In this document: in pieces, positions 25,920 to 39,230 of the stretch
Position numbering within the stretch: the first letter of the stretch is position 1
How the letters are laid out: every line of letters starts with the position of its first letter
Assembly: GCA_001953115.1 (NCBI GenBank)
Contig: LSSL01000004.1
Location: 105,923-169,922 of the forward strand
Length of the DNA: 64,000 nt
Origin: Smittium mucronatum
Taxonomy: Eukaryota; Kickxellomycota; Harpellomycetes; Harpellales; Legeriomycetaceae
Direction: 5' to 3'
The notes under the pieces: model-generated
What the model saw: the letters and a program-made list of their open reading frames with translations, nothing else
What the model was told of the DNA's origin: nothing
Database searches by the model: none
Position numbers and translations under genes: made by a program

Positions 25920-28821
25920 ATATAAATGTATTATTTCGAATTAATTTTTGGGTAAATATCCTTTAGTACTTACAAAAACCAATCTATAATCTACTGCACT
26001 TCCCCTTTCTTGTATTCAAATCTCTAATTTATAGGCAAAGGATGAATAATAGACAAATATCTGGTATATAAGTTATGATATTTCATAATAAAAAAATTAA
26101 AACCTTTATATTGCACCGGAAATAGCAATTGGTGATATATTTAACCTAATATAATTCAGGCTCATTTTTAAAGAAAAAATTTGGGAATCCAAATCAATTC
26201 CAAAAGTTTAGATTGAGTTATCGTGTTTTACGTTACAATTTTCATAAAACAATTGAGTTAAAAACAAGATAATAAATTTATCGCCTATAATTTGGATGTA
26301 GTGATTTAGGTAAAGTATAGAATTAATAAAAATCTCTAATTTAAGGGATGGAATGAAATTTTGGTTAATGAATTCAAATTAATTTTCTTATTATTATTTG
26401 CTCATTATTTTTATTTAATTGTTGTCTCAGGATGATTAATGATGGGATACGGTACAAGTAATTAGACATTCTTTTGAATATCGAGTTATGGTCTGATGCG
26501 GATTATATATGAATATGAGTAAAAAATGGGATTATAAATCTTTACAAATTATTAACGGAAATTTTACTAGATAATAATACTAATTCCTTTCTAACTTATA
26601 ATTAAGATCATTCCCTTTAAATATATATGTTTATATATAGATTTCAAATTCCAAAAATTAGCCCTTTTTGGTTTAAAAATATTTTTAATTCCTATTTTTT
26701 GATTTAAACACATTTTATTATTCCTTATATACCATAGGTTTTTTAAAAAAATATCTGATTATTAAAACTTACCTACGGTTTTTTTCAGAGTTAAATAGTT
26801 CAAATATTATTTATACAGAAAAGCTGTAGTTTATTGTAGAGAAACTGCGAATAAAGATAAATGTTAATAAATAATCGCAAAACCCATTGAACCAGTTCCA
26901 TCGAAGTATGGAGCCTTTAGAACTTTATATGAGAGTTGTTTGAATTTTTTTTAAAGTCCTTAGTTTATTTTAGTTTTTTTAAATTGGCCTTTATAATTTT
27001 TTTATGAAATTTAAAATAAATTTCCCATAATAGTAAATAAAATAGAAATCGGCACTTTCTGTTAAACTATATTGTGAATATAATACGATATATAAATATT
27101 ATAGCTCTTTAATCAAAATATAGGTTTATAAATCCGATTATAAGAAGGGTAAAAATGATTTAGAAAAAAGTTGAAAAATATGTTAAAATCAAGAACAATA
27201 TATAATTCGTAACAGATATTGAATATGAAAACCTTATTTTTTCTAAAATATCTTGCAACATTGTGAATAAAAATATTTAAAAAAAATGCCCCCCCCCCCC
27301 TCACACTTTTTATCGGATTTTTGTTTAAAAATTTTATAATCCTTTAATTTTTAGTATTTATAAAATCGATAATTAAGATCCTTAATAAATTTAGTTTTGG
27401 GTGTGGTCAGTTTTAGCTTTATTTAAATACGGAAGCAAAAAAAATAGGCAAAACCAGGAAAATTTTACAAAATCAGTAAAGATGTATCTAATCTAATTTT
27501 TATGTCTTTTTTGTCTGAAAATATGCGAAAATCCAACAACCATTTATTTATTTATATTATCGATAATTTTTTTTCAAAAAGATATTTTACTTATCCGAAT
27601 TGAAAATTTTGTGTATATATCTTTATTCTCGGCACAACTAACCCACTTTCTACACCTTTTCCCAATCAAATTTGAAAAAAACTACAAAAATTCTATTAAA
27701 TTTTTTTTATTTGAAAAATATGCGTCTAATTAAAAAAAGGTAAAAAAAAAATTAAGGATGGCAATAATTGACTAGTTTAGGTCATTTAAAGGGGAAAAAA
27801 AGAGGAAATTAATAAGTAAAAATTTCTTTCCATTTTTTTAAAGTAAAGAGCGTTATATTGTTCTATTCTACTTGCACAATAGTACTAGAATTAGTTAAAC
27901 GTTCCGTAAAAGTACGATTATAATTAAAGTATTTTTTTATGATATTCTCATAAGTTCGGAAAATCGATTAATCAAATATTGGATCAAAATAATAAATCAT
28001 AACTAGATTAAATAGAATCTCCTATTGATAAATATTTTTTTAGATAAAAACTACAAGTTTTTTATAGATGTTTGAAAAATGGAAGCTCCGATCTGAACTC
28101 TCAGTCATATTTAAAGTATTAAAACTTGAAATACAACCATTTTATTTTATAAAAACCTGTTATATAGAAGCTCTTCTAATTAGGTGAAATGAAAAGATGT
28201 AAAAATGTTTATAAATTTATAAAGTCGCATATCTATCATCTACATGATAAAATGAATTTAAATTGGACCAAAAGATTAAAAATAAAGTAAATATGAATTG
28301 AAAAATGGAAAAACTATTTTGGGAACCAAATACAAGTGATAAAAAAGAACAATAAAAAAACAATGAATTTTTTTTCTATTCCGGAATTAAGAATCGGTCT
28401 TACACTCTTTAAGATAAAAATTTAAAGAGGATTTAGTTATAACGGAATTTATTTTATATTATGCTTTTATTTCAACTTTTTTATTCGCAGCATAGTTTTA
28501 AAAAAATAATTTTGATTTTAAAATATCTTTTTTTGAAATAAACCCCTTTTTTTAGTGAAATTATTTCAAAACTACAAATAAAATATAAAATTATTTTGAT
28601 AGATTATTTTTCAGATTATTTAAATTTTGATTTTATTCAAAATATTTTAAAAAAAGACTTGATTTCAATATAACTTTTATTTTAAAACTGCATGTATTTT
28701 ATATTAAAAGAAATGTTTTTAAAAAAACAATAATATTAGATAACTCATAAAGTATACCTTCAAACATGGATTAAAATCAAACAAATAAATTGATCCAGAA
28801 TCAAATACCAAGGATTTTTTA

Positions 28822-28824
<3 letters not shown>
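25920..28824. other. AT-rich intergenic DNA
   Basis: Downstream region of the aminopeptidase followed by desert. No coding frame with balanced codon use. A C12 run sits at 27289-27300. A slightly GC-richer patch near 26880-26945 was not recognisable. Confidence 0.65.
27289..27300. repeat. C12 homopolymer
   Basis: Twelve consecutive C following an A-run, in AT-rich intergenic DNA. Confidence 0.9.

Positions 28825-28852
<28 letters not shown>
28825..28852. repeat. C28 homopolymer at left edge of assembly gap
   Basis: The longest C-run in the window stops exactly where the unknown bases begin, so its true length is not known. Confidence 0.9.
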
Positions 28853-29427
28853 NNNNNNNNNNNNNNNNNNNNNNNNNNNNNNNNNNNNNNNNNNNNNNNN
28901 NNNNNNNNNNNNNNNNNNNNNNNNNNNNNNNNNNNNNNNNNNNNNNNNNNNNNNNNNNNNNNNNNNNNNNNNNNNNNNNNNNNNNNNNNNNNNNNNNNNN
29001 NNNNNNNNNNNNNNNNNNNNNNNNNNNNNNNNNNNNNNNNNNNNNNNNNNNNNNNNNNNNNNNNNNNNNNNNNNNNNNNNNNNNNNNNNNNNNNNNNNNN
29101 NNNNNNNNNNNNNNNNNNNNNNNNNNNNNNNNNNNNNNNNNNNNNNNNNNNNNNNNNNNNNNNNNNNNNNNNNNNNNNNNNNNNNNNNNNNNNNNNNNNN
29201 NNNNNNNNNNNNNNNNNNNNNNNNNNNNNNNNNNNNNNNNNNNNNNNNNNNNNNNNNNNNNNNNNNNNNNNNNNNNNNNNNNNNNNNNNNNNNNNNNNNN
29301 NNNNNNNNNNNNNNNNNNNNNNNNNNNNNNNNNNNNNNNNNNNNNNNNNNNNNNNNNNNNNNNNNNNNNNNNNNNNNNNNNNNNNNNNNNNNNNNNNNNN
29401 NNNNNNNNNNNNNNNNNNNNNNNNNNN
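28853..29427. other. Assembly gap (575 unknown bases)
   Basis: A block of N flanked by C28 on the left and C15 on the right. Assembly or sequencing evidently failed at a long C-tract. The size may be a scaffolding estimate. Apparent proteins spanning it on either strand are artefacts. Confidence 0.98.
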
Positions 29428-29442
29428 CCCCCCCCCCCCCCC
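29428..29442. repeat. C15 homopolymer at right edge of assembly gap
   Basis: Fifteen C directly after the unknown bases, in the same orientation as the left flank. This is consistent with one tract interrupted by the gap or with two separate tracts. Confidence 0.85.
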
Positions 29443-32400
29443 GCCACTCAGTCATGCATATCCTTAAAAATTACATTAAAAATTAAAATGATATTTATAG
29501 ATGATTAATGAAAAAAAAATCCAAATATCACCAGTTTAAAAGTGAATCAAGTCCCAAAAATTGTGTCAAATAAATTTTAAGTTATCAGTTACTGATAATA
29601 AAAATGGTTAAAGAAGGACTCAGATTATTTGAAAGTTAAAACACAGTGAAATTCATCTTGCACTCTTGAAGAAATTTCGGACATATTATATAAATACACT
29701 AAGGTTTTTTTTCTGCCTTTGAAAATTTATATGAATTTAAAATTAAGATCTATGACTAAAAATATTATCATATGGATTTGATCGTAGTAAATACATTATT
29801 TTTCAAAAAAATATGGTATATTTGGTCCAGCAAAGTTTTTTATGATTATGTGCGAAATAAATGTGAATTTTTTTATTATAATTAAACAATCTAGATAAAA
29901 AAGGTGCATATAGAATTAACCAAAAACTTAAAAGCAAAAAACCAAAATTTTATACGATTGCTTGTTTTTCATTTTTGGGGCTTCTAAATTTGCTTTGGAA
30001 AAAATAGCTATAAATCAATGAATTAGAGAATATGGGTAAGATATTATATTGCAAAAATTTATAATATCAGGGGTGATTAGATAAAAAAATTCTTATTTTT
30101 TGACATTTAGGGGTGCCGAGTCAAAATCTATGATGTTTTTTATCTTAGATTTTTTTTTAAAAGAATAGACAGTTTTTTGAAAAAAGATTGAAAAATTAGA
30201 AGAATTTTAAAATAATTTCAAACTAGATCAATTTAGAAATTTAATTTTTACTGTTAGCTAATAAGAAAAAATGTTATTTTTCGAATTAATTTATTTAGAA
30301 TATTGAAAAATAAATTTTTCTACACTATTTTTATGCTTATAACTGTGTGATTTTATTGCAACTAGGAAAAGCTATAATTTTATCTCATTATATGGGAGAA
30401 TCTAATGAAAGTTAGAGACTTTAATAGCAAGATTATTAAATTCCTTTTTATGTATAATTTTAAGTTTGTAATACGAATTATGATATTGGTCGATTTTTTT
30501 GAGAATTTAAATAAAATAATTTTTCAATTACCAGATTTAGTTAAAGGTTTCCATATTAGGATCAATATTGCGTTAATTGATAAGGGAAAATATTTGCAAA
30601 AACAGATTCTTGGGATTTTAAAAAAAATCGAAAGTTTTATCTTGTTTATTAGAAAACTTGTTAACAATCGGATATCTTTTTTTGTCTCAAAAACCATTTA
30701 CATTTTAAAATAATTTTTTTTCTTATCGATATCAACATATTTTCAAATTTCAAAAATGTAGAGTGTTTTATATAAATACTTTTATCTATAAAAATGAATC
30801 CATTAAAGTTGGATTTGAAGATATCCCAGAAAAAAAAAGCTGAATTTTCAAAAACTTGACCAAGAAGCAAAATCCATATCAAAACGAGATAAAAATTCCT
30901 TAAATAGTCATTTTTTTAATAGATAAAAATAGTAGATTGGGTTCACAATAGTGTTCCGAAAGACTTTAACGAACAAAGATTTATAATAAATATATTAAAT
31001 ATGCATATTAGCCTGTCTAAAAATAGAAAAAAATACCGAATGCCCTATCTTCAATTTCTTCGGTTTATAAAAGAAATGATATAAGAAATTTTGGCTATAA
31101 ATTTTTGAATAGAAAATAAACAAAATCCGTAGAATTTTTCGAGTCAGGTACTTTCGAATCTGTTGCTAAAAAAAATATTAAAAAAAAATTATTGACTTCG
31201 GAGCCCGAAAAACTCAAACAAACTATTGATGCTATTTATTAGATAACCCAATAATATGCAATAAATTACACCCCTTTAAGAATGGTGAAAATTTTTCTGT
31301 TGAAGCCCCGATTTATTATCTTGAAAGAACCAAAAATAAAACATATAAACAAGTGATCTGAGAAACCCAAGGCTTGGAACTATATTTAAATATTTTGCAT
31401 AAGATTTGTTCAAAAAAACTTTAAAAAGACCATTAGTAAAATAGAAACGTGCCCAATTTATCATAAGGGCCAAAAAAATAATAAAATTCTAAAAAATATC
31501 GATATAATTGAACCCAGAGAGCAGCATAAAAAAAGTGAATCAGAAATTAATACACACAATGACCACAAAAAAAATCAAAGAACTGCAGAAAAAAGCATAT
31601 ATAAACTGTTGTAATCATCTTGGAGAAAAAAATATTATAATTATATTGGGATTTAAGCGAATTTTTTGAATAAGGGGCGTTTCAGTTGAAACTAAACATC
31701 CTTTTATAAAAAACCAAAAATTTCGAACTTGGGATTTTTTTACAATATATTTTGGAAATTTAGGCACTTTGAAATAAAAACAAGATAACCTCATTTCTAA
31801 GATTCTTAGATGAGATCGAAAGATGCATCCGATTGTTTAATGGATATTTTTAAAACTCGATTGTTCGCTCTCATTCAAAAAATGTACATAAGGTCCGATA
31901 TAGACCCTCATTAATTTTCACCCTAGTCTTTGAACTATATACTTAGAGAAATAAGACGAAAAAGCCGGTAAAAACCTTTCTCTAAACTTTTTCACTGAGT
32001 ATCACGGAAAATATGTTTTTGAAGGGCACATTGGTATTTTTTTTATTTGTAAATAAATTTTTTTATCAAACCATTTACTAATTTTTTTTAATTTTAGGGA
32101 TGCTTTCGATATGGTTTGATAGAGCTATGTTAAAAAATAAATGTATACTATTGAAGAAATTATTGGAAATTTCTATAAAAAATCAAGTGTGAATCAGGCT
32201 AAAAACTCAAAAGTTGTTGATTTTAGCTTTCAAACATATTATGGCGGTTCACCGAGATCAAATTGGAAAAAATTATATTAAAAAATTATAAATCATGATT
32301 TTCTTCTAGTATAAAATCAAGAAATTTATTAGGATTCGTAATAAATATTATCGATATCCAGAATTATTATATTATAGATTTAAGAGTTGAGTGTAGAGTT

Positions 32401-33889
32401 AAATAATGAGTTACAATGTATTCAATTGAGTAAGAAAGCCAAAAAGAAATCAAAATATAACCTTTAATGGGGAAAAACTCTCAATAAATTTAGATCAAAA
32501 TAATTTGATTAATTCTTAAATTCTAAACAGTAAATTTCTGAAGATGATCAATAAATTTGAATTAATATCCAGTTAAATTATATTTTTCTGTTAAATATTC
32601 CATTTTAAATTATTTCTGCATTTTAAAATTTGAGTCAGAATCGTTTTGGATTTGTATTTGGACTCTAGATTTATCATTATTTGTGTTTCGCTGCGTTTTG
32701 AAAAACTAAACTTTAAAACTAATTAATATCGGAATTTTTTTGTTTTTTTCAAAAAAAAAAAATATAGCGATTTAAGAGGCGTGAGATGATATATAAAGAG
32801 TGATAAATTTATATGAAATTTAGATTTGATATATATTTATATATATATTTGGACTTTTCATTGATGAAGGTATAGGCGTAGATACAAAAAAATTTGGTCC
32901 CGTAATAATTCTCCCAATAATCAATGGTATTTATTTAGCCATTTTTTACGTATTCAAATTTCAATTTTAATCACAAATTCATTTAAATTATTCTATTTTT
33001 ATTTTTAAATATTAAATTTTTGAAAAGATAAAAAGTATTGAAGTCTGAAAAAAAATAATCTATAATTATTTTAAATTTAGTTTTTTTATTGTTTTCAACA
33101 ATAAAAAGGCCTTTTTAGATGTATATCGAGTTTTAAAAAATCATTTTTTTCAAAAAATCTCCTCATTTTCGACTTTATTAATTTATTTTTTAGCATTAAT
33201 AAAAATTATTTTGTTTATCGAAATTTGGTATAGTGAATTAATGATAAAAAATATGGTATTCAGCATTCATATATTCATTAGAATTTTTTTTTTTTAAATA
33301 TAGAACAGTATTTTTTAAAAAGTTTCATATTTATCATAAAAATTATTTGAAATAAGAAAAATTTACAAGGGATTTAAAAATTGATAAAAAAAACTTCACC
33401 AATTAACATTATTTTTTTTAATTTTTCATAATCTCAATTTAAAGAAAATTAATAGTTTTATATTTAATACTAATTAGCAAGCAAATATTTTATATAATTA
33501 TAATTATGCTTGAGTTTATTTATAAGTGTTTATTCGGAAATCGGGACTATAATTTTTTATTTGAAAAACTTGATCTTTGTTTATTAAGAATAGGAATCTA
33601 TATATTTGGTTCGAAAAAATGAGATTTTTTTGTTGAAATTCTTAAAAAATAATTAATTAATATGTCCAAATTATGGTTTTATGATTATTTATTTTATAAT
33701 AAACTGAGAATTAATAATATCTATAATTAGAATTAATAATAATAGTTGTTTATTTTTTAATGAATAAGTTTTTGAATACTTTTAAATCGATATTTTTTTT
33801 AAAAAAGCTTAAGGTAGAAATAGCATTCAATGATTTTGTTAAAGACATGGTTTTGTCGTCGTTTATAAAGCTCTTAATCATTCTTTATA
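29443..33889. other. AT-rich intergenic DNA
   Basis: No recognisable gene. The longest frame (30405-30713, + strand, 102 codons) is Ile/Phe/Lys/Leu-rich, has no motif and overlaps an open frame on the other strand; it is within chance expectation for this composition. The part from 31000 to 32400 is marginally less AT-rich but held nothing I could identify. Confidence 0.6.
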
Positions 33890-34060
33890 ATAAGTATTGA
33901 GATTGAATTCTAAAATCGGACATCATAGTTGAGTTTTGGATTCTGTCATTTGAAATGGTAGTTTAAGTTTGAATTTAGCAATCAGCCATCGTTATTGAGC
34001 ATTGAATTAGGCCATCAGCAATCGTAGTTTAATTTTGAATAAAGAGATAGAGAATCTTAT
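33890..34060. repeat. Degenerate minisatellite, unit about 33 bp
   Basis: Successive blocks follow the theme CATCG-TAGTTTGA-TTTTGAATT-AGCAATCAG, for example CCATCGTTATTGAGCATTGA followed by GGCCATCAGCAATCGTAGTT. Around five diverged units are recognisable. Divergence makes the exact limits uncertain. Confidence 0.5.
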
Positions 34061-36419
34061 TAAGATACTAAAAGATCCTGGAACCTATTTTTACCTATAG
34101 ATATGTTAGCGTTAAAATAACTAAAACTCCCTAATCAATTTTTTCAACAAAATAATTCTGATATTTTTCTCGAATCTCTTTCTTAATCTATTTTTTTTCC
34201 AATCGTCTATTTCTTATGATAACATGAAATTATGATTAAAAAAAATCAACCCCAAAATCAAATTATATTTCATTGATAATTTAATTGCGTTTTTTTATTA
34301 CAATCAATAATATAAAAAAAAGTGACAAAAAATTATTTAAATTGACTCTGAGCCAACTATAATGACACATGAATTTTATTTATTAAAAATATTACAATTA
34401 TATTGATTTTATATTCAAAATTAAAAAATATTAATCTATTATTTATAGGTTGCAAAATTTACCATTTAAGATAGTGTCATACCAGTGTATCCTAGGATAA
34501 CCTTCTCGAAAAGGCGCATTATTTTTCATAATGGAGTCCTTTTTTTGAAAAAGAAAATTTGCTATTAACATAAAATGCGGTTTATTATCTAGCTGACATG
34601 TATATCTTTATCATCTTCACTTTTCTAGTTATGTGAGTTTAAATTATCCATGGATTATACATTCCAATGTCAAAATTATAAATAGCATTTTAATGAGTAA
34701 ATTTTTTTAAATTAATTATTTAAAAAAATAACATAAAAAAAAAATTGATTTCTATTAAAGTCGATCGCTCTTTGAATTTATCCGATTAACAATAATTGAG
34801 ATATTGACATAAATTTTCGACTAAAAAAATATCAACTTTTTAAATTTAACAAATATAAACTAAAAAAATAAATATTTAACTAAGGACACTCCTTAGTTAA
34901 ATATTTAATCTTCTAAGAATAATGGTATTTTTATATATTATATAATGATATTAAATATTATCCATTCTTAGTTCACATAAAAAAATCCAGTAAAAGCATA
35001 AAAAATAACATTTTGCGATTTGTTTGCCAATATTATAAATAAATCAATAATACAAATAAAAATTTTCCCTATTAGCTAAGAAGAAACATTAAATTTCAAA
35101 AGTCTTTTATTTTTGGAATAATTTTAAAATTCGTCTAGTTTCTCGATTTTATTTCAAAAAACTAGTATTTTTATGCTGATAATCCTGCTTTTTTCGGTTA
35201 ATAAATATAAATTTAAATTATTAACATAAATTTCTGATTAAAATAGAGATTATCATCATTCATCAAATAATATATCTAAAAATATTTTTATGATGTTTTT
35301 AACAGGCTAATAATGTGGATAAAAATCAGGAGTTTTCTTTGACGGAATACAAAATGATGTAATTTAAAGAATATTAAGCTAGTTATACTATAAAATATCC
35401 CCTATATGTATCATATTTTCATTTATTAAGTTTTAAAACTTTCTCGGGTACAATTAAGCTCAATTACGTGGTATTTAACTCATATAAATTCTGATTTAAT
35501 AATAAATAATCATTTATTTACTAAAATTACTTTCTTTTTCAAATTTTATTTTATAATCGACTTGTAGTCTTTGAATTTTATTTAATTTATTTTTTAAGTC
35601 GGATTCACCCTAAAAAAATCCGAACACGCTAACCTAAAATTCTATTTTACCTTTTTTATTATACTTATTTTTTTTCGAAATCAATTTTTATTGAAACAAT
35701 TTTAATTTTTCCCATTAAAACTTAAAAAATTTTTACATTATTTTAGTTTCTTTTTAAGATTGTTTATAAATAATTCGGATACGAATAAATGAGAGTGCTA
35801 ACCAGATATTAAAATAAGAATGATTCTTTATTGTTTTTTTCAAGTTTAACTAAATTTCCCAAAGAAATTTTTGATGAATTAATCAGAAAATTTTGAATTC
35901 AATAAGTATCTATTATTTGTGACGTCTATTTTGGCTAAGTTATATTCATGGTTTTTAGTTATTTTTTTTAGTAATTTAATGACTAAACATGTTTTTCATT
36001 CTTTTTAGATAAATTCATATTCATTATACAAAGAAGCCTTAACAATTCATAATATATAAATTATAAGTAAATAAAGAATTAAATTCATTTTTTAGATACT
36101 AAGAAGTCTTCATGTTTATTTTTTATTTTTAAGTGAGTTTTTTTATAAAATATATATTTTATTCAAGATTTTAGAAACATGATATTTATTATGAAATTTC
36201 TGCTAGTTAAGATTACATTAATATTAACCAAAAATATAGCGTTAAATAAAAAATTTAGGTCTTTATTACTTTGCCATGAATAAAGATTAGAACTTTTTTT
36301 TTATGGTTTATTTAAAAAAAACTAATCAAGTAAATTAATTTTCCGTTTTAATATATAATAGTATAATTTTAAATAATTTAATTTATTAAAAAAATATATT
36401 TAACATTATGAATATTTCA
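34061..36419. other. AT-rich intergenic DNA with one perfect hairpin
   Basis: AT-rich with no coding signal. The only structured element seen is the palindrome at 34869-34907. Confidence 0.65.
34869..34907. repeat. Perfect 18-bp inverted repeat with 3-nt loop
   Basis: TAAATATTTAACTAAGGA at 34869-34886 is followed by CAC and then its exact reverse complement at 34890-34907. It could form a cruciform or an RNA hairpin. No flanking transposon was recognised. Confidence 0.9.
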
Positions 36420-36710
36420 AGTAGGGCTTGGGTATTGAAATGAGGTCTAATTTTTACCACAGCCAAAACTTGAGATTTGATTTAACTTCGACTAGCTATT
36501 AGACTACAACTCGGTATTGGACTTCAAATAATATTTATATTTTAATCGAAAATTGGGCTTGGGTTTGGTTTTCGGCTAAAATTTAGAATTGGACTTAAAC
36601 TTGAACTGTGACTTTGGTTTTTGCTTGAACTTTTAATTAGAATCATTTTTGAAATTCAACTTAGACTTAAATTATGTCTTCGAATATAGCTTGGACCTGA
36701 AAATATATTA
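36420..36710. repeat. Decayed hexamer array (theme GGACTT)
   Basis: Over most of this span a six-base register is visible: GGACTT, AAACTT, GAACTG, TGACTT, TGGTTT, TTGCTT, GAACTT and so on. Variants such as GGGCTT occur near both ends. Base composition is skewed to G and T against C and A relative to the flanks. It looks like an old hexanucleotide satellite with heavy substitution. Confidence 0.5.
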
Positions 36711-39230
36711 AAATTGATAAGTTTTAATTTGAATTAATAATATTCTAATATTGTTTCAAGAATATAATTTTGGCTAAAATTTTTATATTTTCATTTACTT
36801 TTAACAAAATACCCATAATCCAACTTTTTATAATAAAATAACTTGTTATTTTTTTCCAAAGTATTATAATCTTGAGATAAGTCTTTATAGTTTTAAAACA
36901 AATAAATTTTATTACACCTAATAACTGATAAAATTTATTTGATTAGTGGAGAAATTTACTGTAAATTTTTTTAATTACACATTGATTTTAAAATTAATTA
37001 AAATAAAAATTTCCGTATATAAATCATTACCTTCTAAGAATTTAGTTGTTTTTTTTACATTTTTACATTCTTTTTTTGATATAATCTATAATATCTGTAT
37101 CATTTATTTTAATTAAAAAGAATATTTTTAAATACAACTGTATTTAAAAACGTTTGTACTTTTTAAGAAAGTGGTTAGCTGAGAATAGAATATCCGAAAA
37201 AAAAAATCTTGTTTAAAAGTGATAATCAGGTTTTTTGATATATTTTCGTAAAGTAAATCAAAAATTGTGTTAGTTAGAATTTATAATTTTGGATTTACTT
37301 TTGGACCAAACAGCTCTAGATTATTCTTATATACTTCTAACTCCATCTTTTATCTGATATTTTGATTATTTCATTCATCGAAATGCAACACATCACTGGA
37401 TATATATATATAATTTTTTTTGTGTTGTGGAAAAAAATTTTCAAATAAGAAAAATATATTTGTTAATTTTGGGAATATTTCGGATACCCGTTGATATTTT
37501 CAGTCAAAATAATTTATTTTGAGAGTAAATAAATATTTAAAAAAAAATGTTTGAATATAAAATATCCACTTTATACTAGTTGAATTTCGAAAGAAAATAA
37601 ATTTAATAAATACTATTCATTATCTGATTTTTTCGGAGAAAAATCGAATTTTTTTTAGACTTTAATCCAAATAAGCACCAAAATATTCTTAAATTTTGTT
37701 TTGTTTCTGAAACTGAATTCTAAACTTTAAAAGTTTTTATTAATATCTCTTATCTTATGTATCAGCAATTTATTATAATAGATTGCTTTTCAAAAATATC
37801 TAAAATCTGTTAATTTTGGGTTCAGATTCCGTTTAAAATGCTGTTTTCAAAAAAAAAAATTTATCTTTCAAATATTCCTTTTATTTTCTTCAAATATTCA
37901 TTGTAAGGCTTCTTTAATTCTTTTTAATTAATTCTATGGCTATTGAGAAAAACTTTATGTTATTATCAGTTTTACAAACAAAAAAACCTGGTTATTCCAT
38001 ACAAATTAGTTTATATATTTTAACCTTATTTATGATATTCACCTCGATAAATATACCCAAAAAAAAATTCTTGATAGATATTAACTTTTTTTTTTAAATT
38101 AATATTCTAAAATCAAATAACTTCAGGCTTATAACTATCATTTTTCTTCACATAATTTTTTAATTTGAAATAGGGCGATTTATCTTTTTGGTTTTCTTTC
38201 TTTCTTTTTGTTTAAACTTGATATCAATGTGTATAAATTACCATATCAGTGTTGATAATTTTTTTCCGTAAGAATCCTTTTAATCTCACTAAGTTTTTTC
38301 ATCACCTCATAAATTCTTGTCGCTTCACGGATAATAAGTACCAGATTTTCGCTCTATAATCACTCTGAATTATGAAAGTTGGTGGTAAATCTCCGAGTAT
38401 AGCATCAAAATTATGGCTAAAAACTTCCATTCCAAAAGAAATAAGAATAATTCCTGGGGGAGGGGGGTTGTTGAATAAAACTGTATATTTATTCAACAAA
38501 GCTACTTTTATGATGTTAAATATTTTTTTAGTACTTCATTATATTCTTTGATAAAACCTGACCGAAATATATAGTAATTTTTCAAGAAAAAAAAAAATAA
38601 AAGTCTCAGATTTCATAAAAAAAATCCATACTTTTATTGAAATGTATGTATATTTGTTTCAATATCAAAATTTAATAAATCTTTTACATTTTTTATTTAT
38701 AAATCAAAAAAAGTGATAAAATTTAGGTACATTTTTTTATTGACTGATTTTAATCCAGAAATTAAAAAGCATATTTTACCACTGTAAAATATCTATAATA
38801 ACAAATCAATAATTTTCATCTATCAAATCCAGAGAATTTTTTCTCTGGATCTTTTTCAAGACATAAGGAGAAAATATGTTAAAAATAGGTAATGAAATAT
38901 TTTGCAGAATTTTTCTTATTTAGTATTAAAGCGGTAAGATGCAAATTTTCTTCCTAGGCGGAGCTAAGTCCTCTTTTTGTTCTGAAATTCATAGCACTAT
39001 TGAGGGCTTTTTTATTCATTTTAATATAGTTGGTTTTTTTAGATAGTTTTTATTTTCTTTTTTAATTAAAACTATTTCTATATTATTCGGGTTTAATTTG
39101 CAAGTCTCTAGTTAAATTATTTATTAGTGTTTAGTTTATTACTCTACGTTCGTTAGAATCATTACACGTTAGCCTAAATTTTAGCCATTAATTTTTTATA
39201 GTTTTATTTAATTTTTGCGTTACCCGTATA
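36711..39230. other. AT-rich intergenic DNA
   Basis: No coding signal for most of its length. GC rises after about 38900, leading into the retroelement-like relic. The G-rich string GGGGGAGGGGGG lies near 38456-38467 and a 10-bp hairpin at 38827-38850. Confidence 0.6.
38827..38850. repeat. 10-bp hairpin with T-rich loop
   Basis: ATCCAGAGAA and its reverse complement TTCTCTGGAT flank a four-T loop. It resembles a stem-loop but has no gene next to it. Confidence 0.6.

Noticed and set aside
28719..29467. Three apparent long proteins across the gap
   Set aside because: They consist almost entirely of unknown residues plus poly-Gly or poly-Pro from the flanking C-runs.
30405..30713. 102-codon open frame on the + strand
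   Set aside because: Composition is dominated by Ile, Phe, Lys and Leu, there is no motif, and a frame of this length is near chance expectation across 64 kb of such AT-rich DNA.
34869..34907. Transcription terminator
   Set aside because: The hairpin has no gene upstream and bacterial-style terminators are not relevant in this eukaryotic context.
33890..36710. CRISPR-like array or centromere satellite
   Set aside because: The repeats are heavily diverged tandem units without unique spacers, and too short to argue for a centromere.
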